The notes under the pieces: model-generated | The model's database searches: none | What the model saw: only the letters and a program-made list of their open reading frames with translations | Told to the model about the DNA's origin: nothing | Program-made: the position numbers and the translations under genes | Shown: one piece after another, positions 32,004 to 45,126 of the stretch | How the letters are laid out: each line of letters begins with the position of its first letter | Numbering within the stretch: the first letter of the stretch is position 1 | DNA from: Simmondsia chinensis | Lineage: Eukaryota; Streptophyta; Magnoliopsida; Caryophyllales; Simmondsiaceae | Direction of reading: 5' to 3' | DNA length: 64,000 nt | Assembly: GCA_018398585.1 (NCBI GenBank) | Contig: JAGTTD010000002.1 | Location: 31,240,186-31,304,185 of the forward strand

Positions 32004-35000
32004 ATGGGGAGAGGTTCAAAAAGGAAGCAGCTTACACAGAAAGAAGCAGCAAAGAAGGGCAAAGCCATAACGGAAGAACAGCAACAGGCGGAGAAGAAAC
32101 AATATAACAAGCAAGACCAGCAGCAACAGGAGGAGGGGCCGAAGAAAGCTTCGAGGAGAGCTAAAAGGGTCAGGGCTTCCAAATCTGAAAGTGAACCTGA
32201 GTACTTCACTGATAAGCGCAATTTGGTATTACTAAAATGCTCATCGCATCATCTTTGTTTTCTAGTTTCCAATTTTGTGTTTTTCCTCAGCTTAATTTGA
32301 TTGGTTGTTGGCATATTGCAATGTTTTTTTTTATGGTTTTTGATGCATGCTATTAAATTTTATCGGACCTTTTAGGCCAGACTCACATAGTTGGCACATG
32401 TGAGATCCACGTATAAGCCTCAATAGGGTTTCATCATAAAATCAATTGGTATTAGGTGGAGTAACTCACTAGGCTTATATGTTCTCTTCTCTCTCACAAC
32501 TTCTACGTGGGATTTACGTTAGACTCACATGTGGATTTCTTAACACCTGTTGAGAATGCTCCTCGGTATGGTACAAGCTCCTCACTCCATCTCTCTGTTG
32601 TTCTAATTCAAATTTCTTTTACTGCTGAGCATAATTTGATTGGTTAGTGGCTATTGAAAAGGCGCACTTCGGTGAGAGGAACGGCTTCTGTCTTAGACTT
32701 GTAGGTGCTTGATCTTGGAGGCATAGTTGGTTTCTGTTTGTTTCCTTGGTCGGTGTTAGTAGAGTCCAAAGTATTGGATTTTGTATTGGAAGGACCGTCT
32801 TAACCCTTGGTACGAAAGTAGGCTCTTCATAACACTATTTTTTCGCATCGAGCATGGGAAAGAGAAAAAAAGGACCTCTTTATGCCAACTCCAGGACCTG
32901 GTGAAAGCTTTGAAAACAAAAATGGTTGAAGGAGACATAATCTTAGCTAAACAAAATGCTTAAACGTGGGGAAGTTGTGCCTACGAGAAAAAGAATTTTA
33001 CCGGTTATTCATTTTACTTCAGCACTTCAGTACAAGACGATATTGCAATGTTTGATTTAGGAACATTTATTGGTAGTTGAGCGAAGGATTTTTGGTGTAA
33101 CAAGTTGTTCCTCGCTTCATCTTTTTAAGCCCACATTTCTTTGGGTTCACAAGGTCTCGCTTGTTTGGGCAGAAAATGATGAAGAGGAAAGTAAGCAAAG
33201 AAACTGGCTTGTTTGATTTATCATGTCTTGTTAAGGATGGTAAATACAAGTGCTGACAGCGATTGATTTTTCTTTTCATATGTTGGGTTTAGAGTTCCTT
33301 TATTCGTTGCCATTGCATTTTGATCACATGCTTGCAGTTATGATAATCTGCAAGATTGACAATTATTCTTAAGATTGATAAAGTTCTCATTTGGATAGGT
33401 GTTTTCTACATATGTGTAATAGTGTTACTCTTTTATTTCATTTTTCGTTTGGCCACTTCAACAATTAGTTCCTTTCTTCTCTTGTGCAGGAGGACTTGTG
33501 GAAAGAAGTATTCCCTGTTGGCACAGAGGTAAAGCAATATTTAATGCTCTAGCTCTACCTCCTGGTCCTTTTTGCCTAGAACGCTACGAGGTAACTTACT
33601 TTTGGTGTTCTATTTTTAGTGGGATCAATTTGAAATGGTTTACGACTACAATTGGAACTTTTCAAATTTAGAGGTAAATTTTACGACCAGTTGATTCATT
33701 TTAACACATTTATAATCATTTTTCACTAAGATACAATCTGTTCACGCTTAAAATCTGTTGGCCCTTAGAGTTCTTAACTTTTGGCAGGATGCTTTCGATG
33801 AGGGTGGAGAATTACATGGAAAAAGAGTGTATCTCTTTGGGTGCACGGAACGTAAGTTTCTCCCTTTGTGCTCCTTGCTGAGTGGTTTATTTATGTATTT
33901 TCTAATGTGAGGTGCTGATGGAACTGATGCAAAATGGAAGAGAAGGTTTCAGCACTCTATATGTTGGTTTACTTCTATGTTTTTTGATGGCTTTGCTTTG
34001 TCAAGAATTATTTTGTTATTGTCTTTGTGTTTAAGTTTGGATGCTTATCTACTCACCCTACATATGTGTGTGATGATCGTGCAGCTCAAATGGTCAACTT
34101 TAAGGACGAGATGAAAGTGACCTTAATACCTGTAATAGTTGCGGTGAGCTCCTCATCTATTTGCTCGAAAAAAAGAATGGAATTCCTTGGAGTGTGGCTC
34201 AATGGCTTGTGCTTTCTTATTTTCACGAAGTTGTTTTAATTGCATTTCAAAGTCCTCCAAGGTTCATTGAAATTCATTGGTGGAATATACAAACTCATGG
34301 CAACACACCATTTTTGATAAGATCTTAAAGAAATTTGCTGCATTCTGCAAACTTTACAACCAAGTAAAGTTTTTTTCAATAATGATTTCTTCCCCTTCCA
34401 GTTGGTAAATATCCCTTAATTCTTTTTGAGAAGTAGTTTCTTTTTATAATGATCTCTTTCCTTTCCTTTTGGTAAACATCCCTTCTCTCTTCTTGAGAAG
34501 TTATGGTCTTAGGCATTCTTCCTCTAGGCTAGGCCATGTATTTGTGCCATGTGTTGATGGGTCCAGGGTCGTTTCAACAAGAGTGGCTTGACCTTCATTA
34601 GTTAATCTATTAACAGCCTGTCCCTCTAAGTATGTGTCGCACAAGCACATCACTTACAACCTTCTACAATCAATAAGAATGTTACAAGCTTTCCATGGAA
34701 TTTGCGGATGTGATAACAAGATAGTCAAGGTTTGTTGGACCTTTATCTTCTTTGGAATGGGCTTTTGATTCTAAAGATTTATGGTATCACTAGTTTTGAT
34801 GATAATGGTGGTAAAACTTGATTGATGGGCATGTTGATATTAATCCCGCATCTGATGATTGTAGGCTTTAGCGTTGTGCATGTGATATAAGCTTTCAGGG
34901 CTTTTTGGGCTTGAATGTTCTATCAGTACATTATTTCAGATTGCTTGCTGATGTCACTTTGGATGATATTTATGTATTTATTGTCATCATGTCAATGATT

Positions 35001-38000
35001 TTGCTAGTTCAAGATTTGCTGTTGCATTACTTTGAAACCACACATGCTGTCCCTTGAATGATTTATGTAACTTAAATTCTTTGTGATTGCTATTGGGCTT
35101 GTCATATCTGAGTTGTGTCCTGGTTGTCTTTGTTCTCTTTCAACAGGTTGTATCTCCCTTCCCACCCTCAGATAAGATTGGTATTACTTCTGTTCAAAGG
35201 GAGACAGAAGAAATAGTCCCTATGCGACGTATGAAAATGGATTGGGTTCCATATATTCCTCTAGAGAACCGGTACTTGATTCTGTTGGCTTAATCTATAT
35301 TGAGCTAGTCTTGTATGTTGAGGTCGTATTAGTCCTTCAAACTTTACATCTCTGTTGTGTCTTTTGATCCACAGGGATAGCCAAGTGGAGAGGTTGAAGT
35401 CAGAGATATTTATCTTGAGATGCACACAAAGAAGGTATGCTGGACCTTCTATGTTCTCTCAATTATGATCTGGTGCGATGGATGAACCATGAGCTTAGTG
35501 TTACAAAGCTTAACTGTCATGCCATATTCTACTAGATTCAGATTGAGTTCTCCGGTCAATTCAAGTCCGTGTCTTGTCAAGATATCTTATTCTCTTTGGT
35601 TAACGATCTATTGATCTTCTGATTCATTTCTTGTTTGCTCCGACTCGACCTTCTGATGTTGATGGGCTGATGGTAATATGTAATTAGATTTGTGCATGTG
35701 AATAATGTTTAGCATACCCTGTGTTTGGTAACAGAGGCCTGATCTTTAGTTCTATGTATATGTATTTTGAATCTTAGCCATTGATGCATGGTGATCTGTC
35801 TACTGTAATTTTGTCTTTGATGTACGTTTTCCCGTGACAAGGAAGCATTGTGTTCTTTGGCAGTGTGCACTATGTCACAGGCTCTTCAGTTTCAGGGAAA
35901 TGAAATAAAGACACGGATGAAACATTTTAGTGTAAATGATTATGTTAGCATCTCTGAATATAGCAATCGTATGCAGCAACATGATGCGATATTTTGTGAG
36001 ATACGTATGATGCATGTTTGTGCTCCATAGTGTTACATGGAATTGGTCCTGTTATATCCTAATTGAAATACTCAATAGTTCATCTTTTTCACAGATTATA
36101 GATGGTACAATGTTCCATCATATGTAACCCTTTTTTCCGCCAGCCAAGGCTTTTTAAAACTAGTTCTTTATGATTTGAGGCAAAAAAAATTCTGAATTGT
36201 TTTGCACCTAGATGTGTAGATGTGAATATTTTTACATCATTCTCGGATCCTATTATTGGAGTTAGAGAGGAAGGTTAAGCTTCATCAGAAGATTGAATAT
36301 GTTGTTCACAAGCTAATTTAGCTTAAACTTAGTATGTGAATACTCGGGGTTTTAGTTTTTCTTATTATGGGAATCCCAAGTCTAATAACTAGTGGTCCAA
36401 GCAATAAGCGTAAGAAAATGTGAGAATACCTTGATTACATCCTTTCTTAAATTATGGGATAATGACTAGGGTAATTTCATGTATGTCAGTAGTTCCTCTG
36501 GTTTGAGAAGGTGATGTTAATAAAAGCTAGAATCCAACGATCGTACTTGACGTAAAGCTATGTTTAAAGATGTACTATCATTTTCAAGTTTTGGGCCATC
36601 ATCTACAACCTACTCATTTTCTTATCTAAGATACTTAGGTAGTGTTTGGAGCAAGGAATTGGAGCCTGGAGTTAGGGCTGAGGTTGGAATTAGGGCCTAG
36701 AATTCCAATTCTATTGTTTGACTCACCGGCTGGAATTGAACTTCCAATTCCATGGAATTTGATTTTAACTGAAAATCATACTTTTCAATTTTTTGGGGTT
36801 GGGGGAAGGAATTGCAATTCCATATTAACTCCATTGACCTAAAATCCAAAATGACCCCACCTGATTAACCCCAATCCAAGATGACTCAAAATCTATAGAC
36901 TTAGACACAACCTAAAATTTGACCTGAACCTCGAAATCACCTCACTTGAATGACTTGAACTTGAAATGACCATAATCCCCTTAGCTCAAAGTCCTAAGTG
37001 ACCAATCCAATTGACCTGGAACTGGAGATGGCTTAAATCAAGAAAATGAAACTGCTCGACTTGAATGTGATGTAAACAAGTTGAGCCAATGTGGAAGTGA
37101 TCAGACCAAATTGACCCAAAACTTAATATGACCCATACCCAAAATGACCCACACATCTCAAATACAGTCTAAAATGACTCAAAATTTGAAATGAGACAAC
37201 TCATTTGTCCCAAATCTAGGATGACTCGATCTTGAAATGACCTAAATGAACTCAAGCCCGATCATAACCGGCCTGAATCACGAAAAGATCAACCCAATTA
37301 ACTAAAAATCCGAGATAACTTGGACACCAAATGATCCGACGAGATATTCAACCTGATTTGACTCAAAAATCGAATAACTCGAACTCAAAGTGAATTGCTC
37401 CGACCATAATAACTTGAACGCAATGTGAATAACTCTTACCAAAATCCGGCCGTAGTTGATTTAAAACTCAAAATACTCCAACTCAATTAATAGAAAACCC
37501 TTGATAATTCGAATTATTATGTAATTATAATTTCGACCTCAACCAAACAATAGAATTTTAATTCCATCAGAATTCCAATTCCATGTTCCAAATAAAGCCT
37601 TAGAGAACTTTGTTTGGTTAACTTGTGAGCAACAGCAACAATGACGACGACCGCAAACCCAGTGCCTAAAAGACTCTTGCCGGGGGGGGGGGGGGTGCGG
37701 GAGGAATGTACGTAGCCTTACCTCTAGAGGGTGCTATCCTGAAGGGAGGCTGTTTTCGATGGCCATCAATCCAAAAAAGCAAAAAGCAAAATCGGAATAG
37801 TGTTTATAAAGTCAAGTCAAATAAAGCAGCATTAGACATGCACACATGCAAGCAACAATAAAGCAGCAGCATTAGCGACTATGAAAAAAAGCCTTGAGGC
37901 GCTATGAACTAGTATTGTGGTGCTACCCTCTCCTAACAGCTGTGTTGGTAACACCTATTTTGGCCTGCCACTTAGTTTTATCTAAGGCCTACTCCTCATT

Positions 38001-41000
38001 AAGGTTTAGGTGGGTAAGGTAATGTCTAATTGTCGCCATCGAACTTTTCATTTTCTATTCGCATTGAACATTATTTCATGTGTTTTTAGAAGTAAATGTG
38101 ATTACAGTTTAAGCTCCATTTGCCTATTGTCGATACCGATTTGATTATTAGAATAAACCATCATTATCCATGCATCAAAATCAATTCTTTTTGTCTAGTG
38201 CCGTTTGCCATTTACTACTTGCTTCCCTTTTTATTTTTTCTGGTATGCTCATGGCTTTGAATTTTCTGCAGGACTGCGTTAAAACATCTGAAAGAAGATC
38301 GAGTTAAGAAGTTTGAGTACTGCTTGCCATGTGAGTTCACAAACTATTTGGTATTTGTTTCCTCAATTTTAATTTGTTTCGTCAATTTTAATTTAAGTCT
38401 AGAATTGTATGAACTTGCAAGCTTCATTTTATACATTAATGGTCAAGCTTCTTGATAAATTCATAGCGTTTCCTTTCCTTCAATTACTTAGCTTTCTATT
38501 TTGAATTATGTTTCAGCTTTGATATGTCCAATAACGTTTCTGTGCTTTATCTCAAGCTGGTCCTGAAGTCGGTTGGTAACTCACTGGTTTGCTGATAAGT
38601 TACAGTTAGCAACTGCAATTAAGCAGCTTATTATTTGCCACAGCTGGGGACAAAGACTGCAATTGGTTTCATAAAATATTGCATCATATTTATTCAGTGT
38701 CATGTATTCTTGTTTCAAGACTGTATATCTAAGTGATGCTGTTTTTATTCTCCTGTCTGTCACTGGACTTGTATTACTTCAGTATGTCCTGTCTTGCAAA
38801 AGAGTAGGAAATATCTGTAAATGCGACTGCAGCACAAGTTACAGAAATTCAGTTATGCTGATTTATTGTACTGGTGATATACGCTGTCATAAGTTAATCA
38901 ACCAGGTGTCTTTTGGCATACTTTTCTGTTAAATAAGCTCTTTAATTCTTTGTTTTGCAGACTTTTACCAGCCCTTAAAAGAAGATGAGCTGGAGCAAAG
39001 TACTGTTGTCGAAATTTTGTTTCCAGCGGATCCAAAGCCGGTAGGACTAAGAGTATACTAGTATCATATTGCTTGAATAAACGATGCTTCAATGGGTTGC
39101 AATGTAGCTTTTTTAGAAAACTTTAAACACATTGAATAGGGTAAATTACAGGAACCCCGGACTTTTTACTCAAAAATAGAAGCTTCCCTTCCCAAATAAA
39201 ATCAAACAGTTAACCTTCCCTCCAATTGGTTAGTTAAGGTCTTAGCTTTATTTTTATGACTGCTTTGCCCCTAAAATAATGAGACAAAATGACTAATTTT
39301 CTTTTAATTGAGGGTTTTATGATTTTTGTTTAAATTAATGTGATCTTTTGAAGTTTATATACTGGTTTGAATTTAAAAAATCTAAGATAATTTATTTTAG
39401 GATTCACGTAGTCTTGTAAAAGATGATACAATAAATTTTTTCTAATAATTTGTAGATAAATAAAGAAAGATTTACATAAACCTAAGATAAATCTAAGATA
39501 AATCTAAGGGCAATTTTAGAAAATACTATATTATGAAATTTTTTGCAAAATATAATTAATGACTTTACTCTCATTGTAAAAGGATAGAATATTAGAAAAA
39601 AAAAAAAAAAATTAAGGGCATAAATAATAGATTTAAGGTGAAGTGAAGAGTTTGTGGAAAGTGTAGGTGTAAAATGTTTGATTTTGTTTGTGAGGATTTC
39701 TGTTTTTGAGTCGAAAGTAAAGGGGTATTTTTCAATACCATATAAAATATTACATTGTTTTTTGCTGAGATGGTTGAAGTGTCACGATTTTTGGTCTTTC
39801 GTACTAATTCTTCTGACTTGCAGGTATTTTGTGAGTTTGATTGGGAGCTTGATGAGCTTGAGGTATGCTTTTCATGTAATGCATATGAAATTTAGCATTT
39901 CAGTTGACTTGGCTTGAATTCTGCTGTTCAATATTGAGTCCATGGACTCTGTATTAAGGGTGTAGTCAAGTCGAGTCGAGTATCTCAGTACTCGAACTCG
40001 AACTCGGTTAACTTTGTTAGTACTCGAACTTGTACTCGAACTCAAGTCGAGTATTTAGTTTGCTCAAACTCGTACTCGGCTAACTATTTGAGTACTCAAC
40101 TCGATTTGAGTACTCGTTTATTACTTACTTTAAGGTTCAACATATATGCTCCATTATAATTTTGGGGTATAAGTGTATTAATTTAGGATTTAAAATAATT
40201 TTTCTTATTTTACTTATTTAACATTTATATAATTATGTCTATTTCCCTTTTTAATTTATATAATTTCATTTTTACTAAATTCCTCCTTAATTAATACAAA
40301 TATATTTGTGTATATCAAATGAGTAATTATGGAGTGCAATTCAAGTATACCAAATGAAACCAAATATCAAGTCGAGCATCGAGTATTGAAACGAGTATCT
40401 ATTCGAGTAAATAATCTAGTACTTGACTCATACTCGTTTATTAGTCGAGTACTTTTTGATACTCGAACTTGAACTCGAACTCGGTTAATTTGAGTTCGAA
40501 CCAAGCTTTATCCGAGGTACTCACAAGCAGCTCAAATCATTTACACCCGTGTCAGTTTCAACTTGCCTTGAGACACTTTCTTAAGTTGTTTGCTGCATGC
40601 TGTATTGTCGGGCACCAGGAGTTCACTGATAAGCTCATTGAAGAAGAAGAACTGGCTGCGGATCAAAAGGGTGCATTCAAGGTCATACTTCTGTCTGAAG
40701 ATATTGTTTCCTTTCCTTGTGCTGATAGTAAATATAGATACATCTGTCATACCCATCGGATTCTTTCAGGATTTTGTTAAAGAGAAAGTACGGGAAAGTA
40801 AAAGGGCAAATCGTGAGGTATAGTGGCTTATACCTTTTCAGGGTTAACGAGAAATGAGGATTCCTGTGTGTTGATGACAGTTTTACATTTCTTGCAGGCA
40901 AGGGAAGCTCGGAAGAAAGTGTTAGAGGAAATGAGTGAAGAAACTCAAGCTGCATTTGAGAATATGAAATTTTACAAATTCTATCCCGTTGCTACACCAG

Positions 41001-44000
41001 ACACACCTGACATATCCAATGTAAAGGTAAACTTTCTTTTCCATCTGCTTTCTTATAAACTAGCAGCCATTGAGCTCAAGTTGGTCTATAATTGAGCTTC
41101 AAGCTTCTTGATAATGCATTTGTTTCCATTGAGCCTTAAATCCTATCATCCTTTCCCTTGGTCTAATTATCTCTGGGTAGCATCTAGCTCTAAACTCTTG
41201 AAGCAGCTGCTTGCTCCAATTTGGAATTTAAGATGTTGAGTTGGTCTTTCAAGCTTGTTCTGCTAACTTTCAACTTTAAGATAATCCATCTGATTCTGCA
41301 GTGTGGTGAATGGACATCTAAATTTAGTCCTGCTAGCGTTGTGTCATTAACAATTGACTTGAATTTGTCAATTGAATACATTTTGTTGATTGCCATAAGG
41401 GTAATCTCAAGCTTGGCGACATGCCATTACCTGTGGAATCAAATCCTAATTGACAATCGTGTATTTTAAGGAATATAAGTTGCTTTTAAGCTTTATGTTT
41501 CCAAAAGTTTGAATAATAGCCGAATAATCATTAAATTTTGTGTTTTTATCGAAAAACAATACAATGTATATGCATTAGGAAGATATTACAAAAGTACTAC
41601 TGGACCATTGTGCAATGGCTAACACAGATCATTTATGACAGCTGTTATATGTAATGTAATGGCTTCTATTTGATTCTATGTTGGGGCCCTTTGACGTGAA
41701 GTACCATTCGTATTCACTGTGGTCAATATTCTATTTATGGGCAATATTGTTGTTATACTGTTTCATGTTTTCTAATGTACACTGTTTTAGAGCACCAAAG
41801 GAGTTGCTTAAAGGAATGAAATGTAATGGAATTGGATAAAATGTTTTATTGTAAATTATATAGTAGTCATTAGATTAGGTAGTGTTGAAAACTCATCAGA
41901 TCTTTCTTTCAATAAATTTATCTGCAGACTCTAGATAGCCTTGTTTTATCACCCTATGGCTTCTTGTTCTATCACCTCAATCTTTGATAGTGTTTCTACC
42001 ACTAGACAGAGGCCTCATGGGAATAATCCTAGTGGCCAGCCCATTATAGTAGGATCGGGCTTGGTGGTGGTAGTCCTTATGGAATTTAAAACTTTGGAGA
42101 GTTAAAATATGAAGGTGAAATAAACTTGAAATGATGTTAATATTCCCTTTCGTGATCTTAAATCTGTCTTCCTTATTTACTCTAAACCTTTAGTTTTGAG
42201 CCAAGGTACCCTCAACTTCAACTTTTCTGTATTCATGGACCCATAGGTGCTTTTCTTGCTTAATGGCTCCCCTTTGCTCAGCTTGTTCTTGCGGTTAATA
42301 CTTTTTATTTTTGGGGGACACGAGCTTGACAACAACAACACAACAACAACAACAGACCTAATGTCTCAGGGGCTCCCGTATATGTACGGTCGCCCCCCCG
42401 GGGGGGGGGGGGGGTACACAACCTTACCCCTTTAGGATGTTATCCTAAAAGGAAGCTATGTCCGAGAACCCGCAACCTGGGAAGCAAAAACAATACCCAC
42501 ATAGAAAGCATAAAGCAGTGATAGCAATAAAGCAACATAGCGACATAACAACAAGCAACCAATACACAACAACAACAAATATAATCGAATACGCATATGT
42601 GTAAGCCTATGGGCGCTAGTATTATCTTAGTTGCGCTCCTCTCTCCTAAACCGCTATATTAGCTCCCCCTTATGCTAGCTGTCCACTCCGCTCTATCTAA
42701 AGCCATCTCCTCATTCAAGTTGAGGTGGGTGAAGTCACGTCGAATCGTCTCCATCCAGCTCTTCTTTGGCTTGCCTCTCCCTTTCCTCCCGTGTATGTAG
42801 TATGGAGTTGTTGACATCTCCTGACAGGAGCACTGGTTGGTCCCCTCCTAACATGCCCAAACCTCCACAAACGTTGCTTCCTCAACTTATTCCCGATTGG
42901 GGCCACTTGCAATTTGTTCTTATAACGTCATTTCTGATCTTATCCTTCCTTGTGTGACCACACATCCACCGCAACATCCTCATCTCAGCCACCTTCAACT
43001 TTTGCTATGATGCCATTTGACTGGCCAACACTCCGTACCGCATGATATAGTCGGTCTCACTACCGTCTTATAGTATTTTCCCTTTAATTTTAGCAGGAAC
43101 TTTCTATCGCATAGTACCGTAGAGGTCAACCTCCATTTATGCCAGCCTGCTTTAATCCGGTTGTTGACATCCTCGTCAACTTTACCGTTCTGCGTCACCA
43201 TGGAGCCCAGATATTTAAAATAGTCTTTTTCGGTATGCACTGTGATCCAATCTTGACTTTTTCTATACTTGACCTGATTGAGGTGCAGAACTTGAGTTCC
43301 ATATACTCGGTCTTGGATCTACTGAGTCGTAACCTTTCGATTCCAAGGCCGTTCTCAAAAGTTCCAGCTTCTCATTCACCTCTTCTCTAGTCACGAGCTT
43401 GAATGAATCAGAATTCTTCAGATTCCAGAGTATTGTGCATCATAGATTTCTTTCTAGACCTACGTCAGGACTAGAACTCTGATGAGAGTTTCATTTGAGG
43501 AAGTTCCTATGTAAGGCTCAGAATAATTTCAGCTGAAATTTCTAAGCACATAATTGTTCTATTGGCATCATATTGTTGTTCATTAAAGCTCTAAACTCCG
43601 ACTGCTCAAACTTCTTGACTGAAATAATCAGCCAAAGAATTGATCTCTGCGAATTTTGTGGAAATAATCCAACATTGTAGTCCTGAGATGCCATAGATAT
43701 GAAATAAGGTTTCGCTCTTTTTGTTTAATCAAAGTTATTTTATAGTGGTTATATGATGAATATGTCATCTTTTGGCAGCTTCTTGATAATAACTGGCCTG
43801 AATGTTATGGCACACCAGTCTACTTTTTGTCAGGCTTGTTTTGTTGAAAGCTAATACAATTTATATTACTTGGCTCACCATTTTGCCCTAGAAATACTTG
43901 TTCTGGATACGGATATGTAGACGTTAGTATTAACACTTAGACACTTCAAATTACACCAACACAGAAAAATCTTAGAAAATAGTTGAGTTTGACCACTGGA

Positions 44001-45090
44001 CACATACTATGTCCGATTCTCATTATCAAGTGTGGAAACTTAGCGTACACGTTTATGTATTCTAAGAGGTTCACCGTGGCTGTCATGCTGCTTTTGGTTG
44101 TTGATGTTGTGCATTTTGGCAAAAATCTGTCATATCTTAATTAATTGTGTTGTGTTTTTGAGGGAATTTATGTTGTTTGTTGAACGGAACTGATGCAAGA
44201 AAATAGTTAATTTTCGGAGATATCCGTTTCTAAACATGTTTGTTGGAGTACTTTCGAGATTTGTATAGGCTGTGCTCTAATCTCCTAGGTACATGGGCTT
44301 GGCGGAACAAGCATCTTGGTTTAGGGCTTACTTTCATCATTTGAAACTCCATTCTTATGCCTTTGTATGTGTTTGTTGCATCAACTGACTAATCTTTCTT
44401 CTGTCACTTCATGGTATCTACATGGTCAGAATTTATTTCCGGCTTTTCCTTTGTTATTCTTGGGTCCATAAAGCAGGAAATGACTTTTCGTGTATAGCTA
44501 CGTGTGCATAGTTGTGTGCATAGCTGATTCTAAGCTCGTAATGCTCGAGTCTTGGCTTGTCAATATATTGCTTGCTCGAGCTCGGTTGAAGCTCGTAAGC
44601 TCAGATACTTTGAGCTGAAGCTCGAATATGCTTGGTTGATTATGAACTCAACCTAGTTACCTTAGAGCCAAGCTTAGCTCGTTTAGGTTCATTTAGGCTT
44701 AGTTATGCCTTTGTAAGCTTATTTAGGCTTGCGCTGAGTACATTCAGGCTCAAAATTGGCTCATTTAGACACATTTAAGCTCATAATTTATCTTGTGGTT
44801 GAAGGCATTTAGCAAAAGTTTATCTTGGATAGCATAGCAAGATGTTTAAGTTCAATGCTTTATCTTCTGTACGAACATATGGTTCATTGCCATTGAGGAC
44901 ATGTATGAGGACGCACTAACCAATATGCGTACAACAAAAAGGGAAACAAACGGTTTCCCCATTACAGTTGGGGTACACCAAGGATCAACCTTGAGTCTCT
45001 TTTTATTCATTTTGGTTATGGATGAGCTTACTAGGCACATCCAAGGAGGTGTGCCTTGGGGCATACTTTTCGCAGATGATAATTATGGTT

Positions 45091-45126
<36 letters not shown>

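Noticed and set aside
31985..32221. Minus-strand frame over HIT4 exon 1
   Set aside because: Mirror of the Lys/Gln-rich exon; Ser/Cys/Leu-rich and without motifs.
32756..32963. Possible small ORF in HIT4 intron 1
   Set aside because: Short, no homology recognised, and lies within the intron defined by matching exon phases.
40469..41095. Single-frame ORFs across HIT4 exons 11-13
   Set aside because: They read through introns; the spliced frame with GT/AG borders gives the conserved protein.
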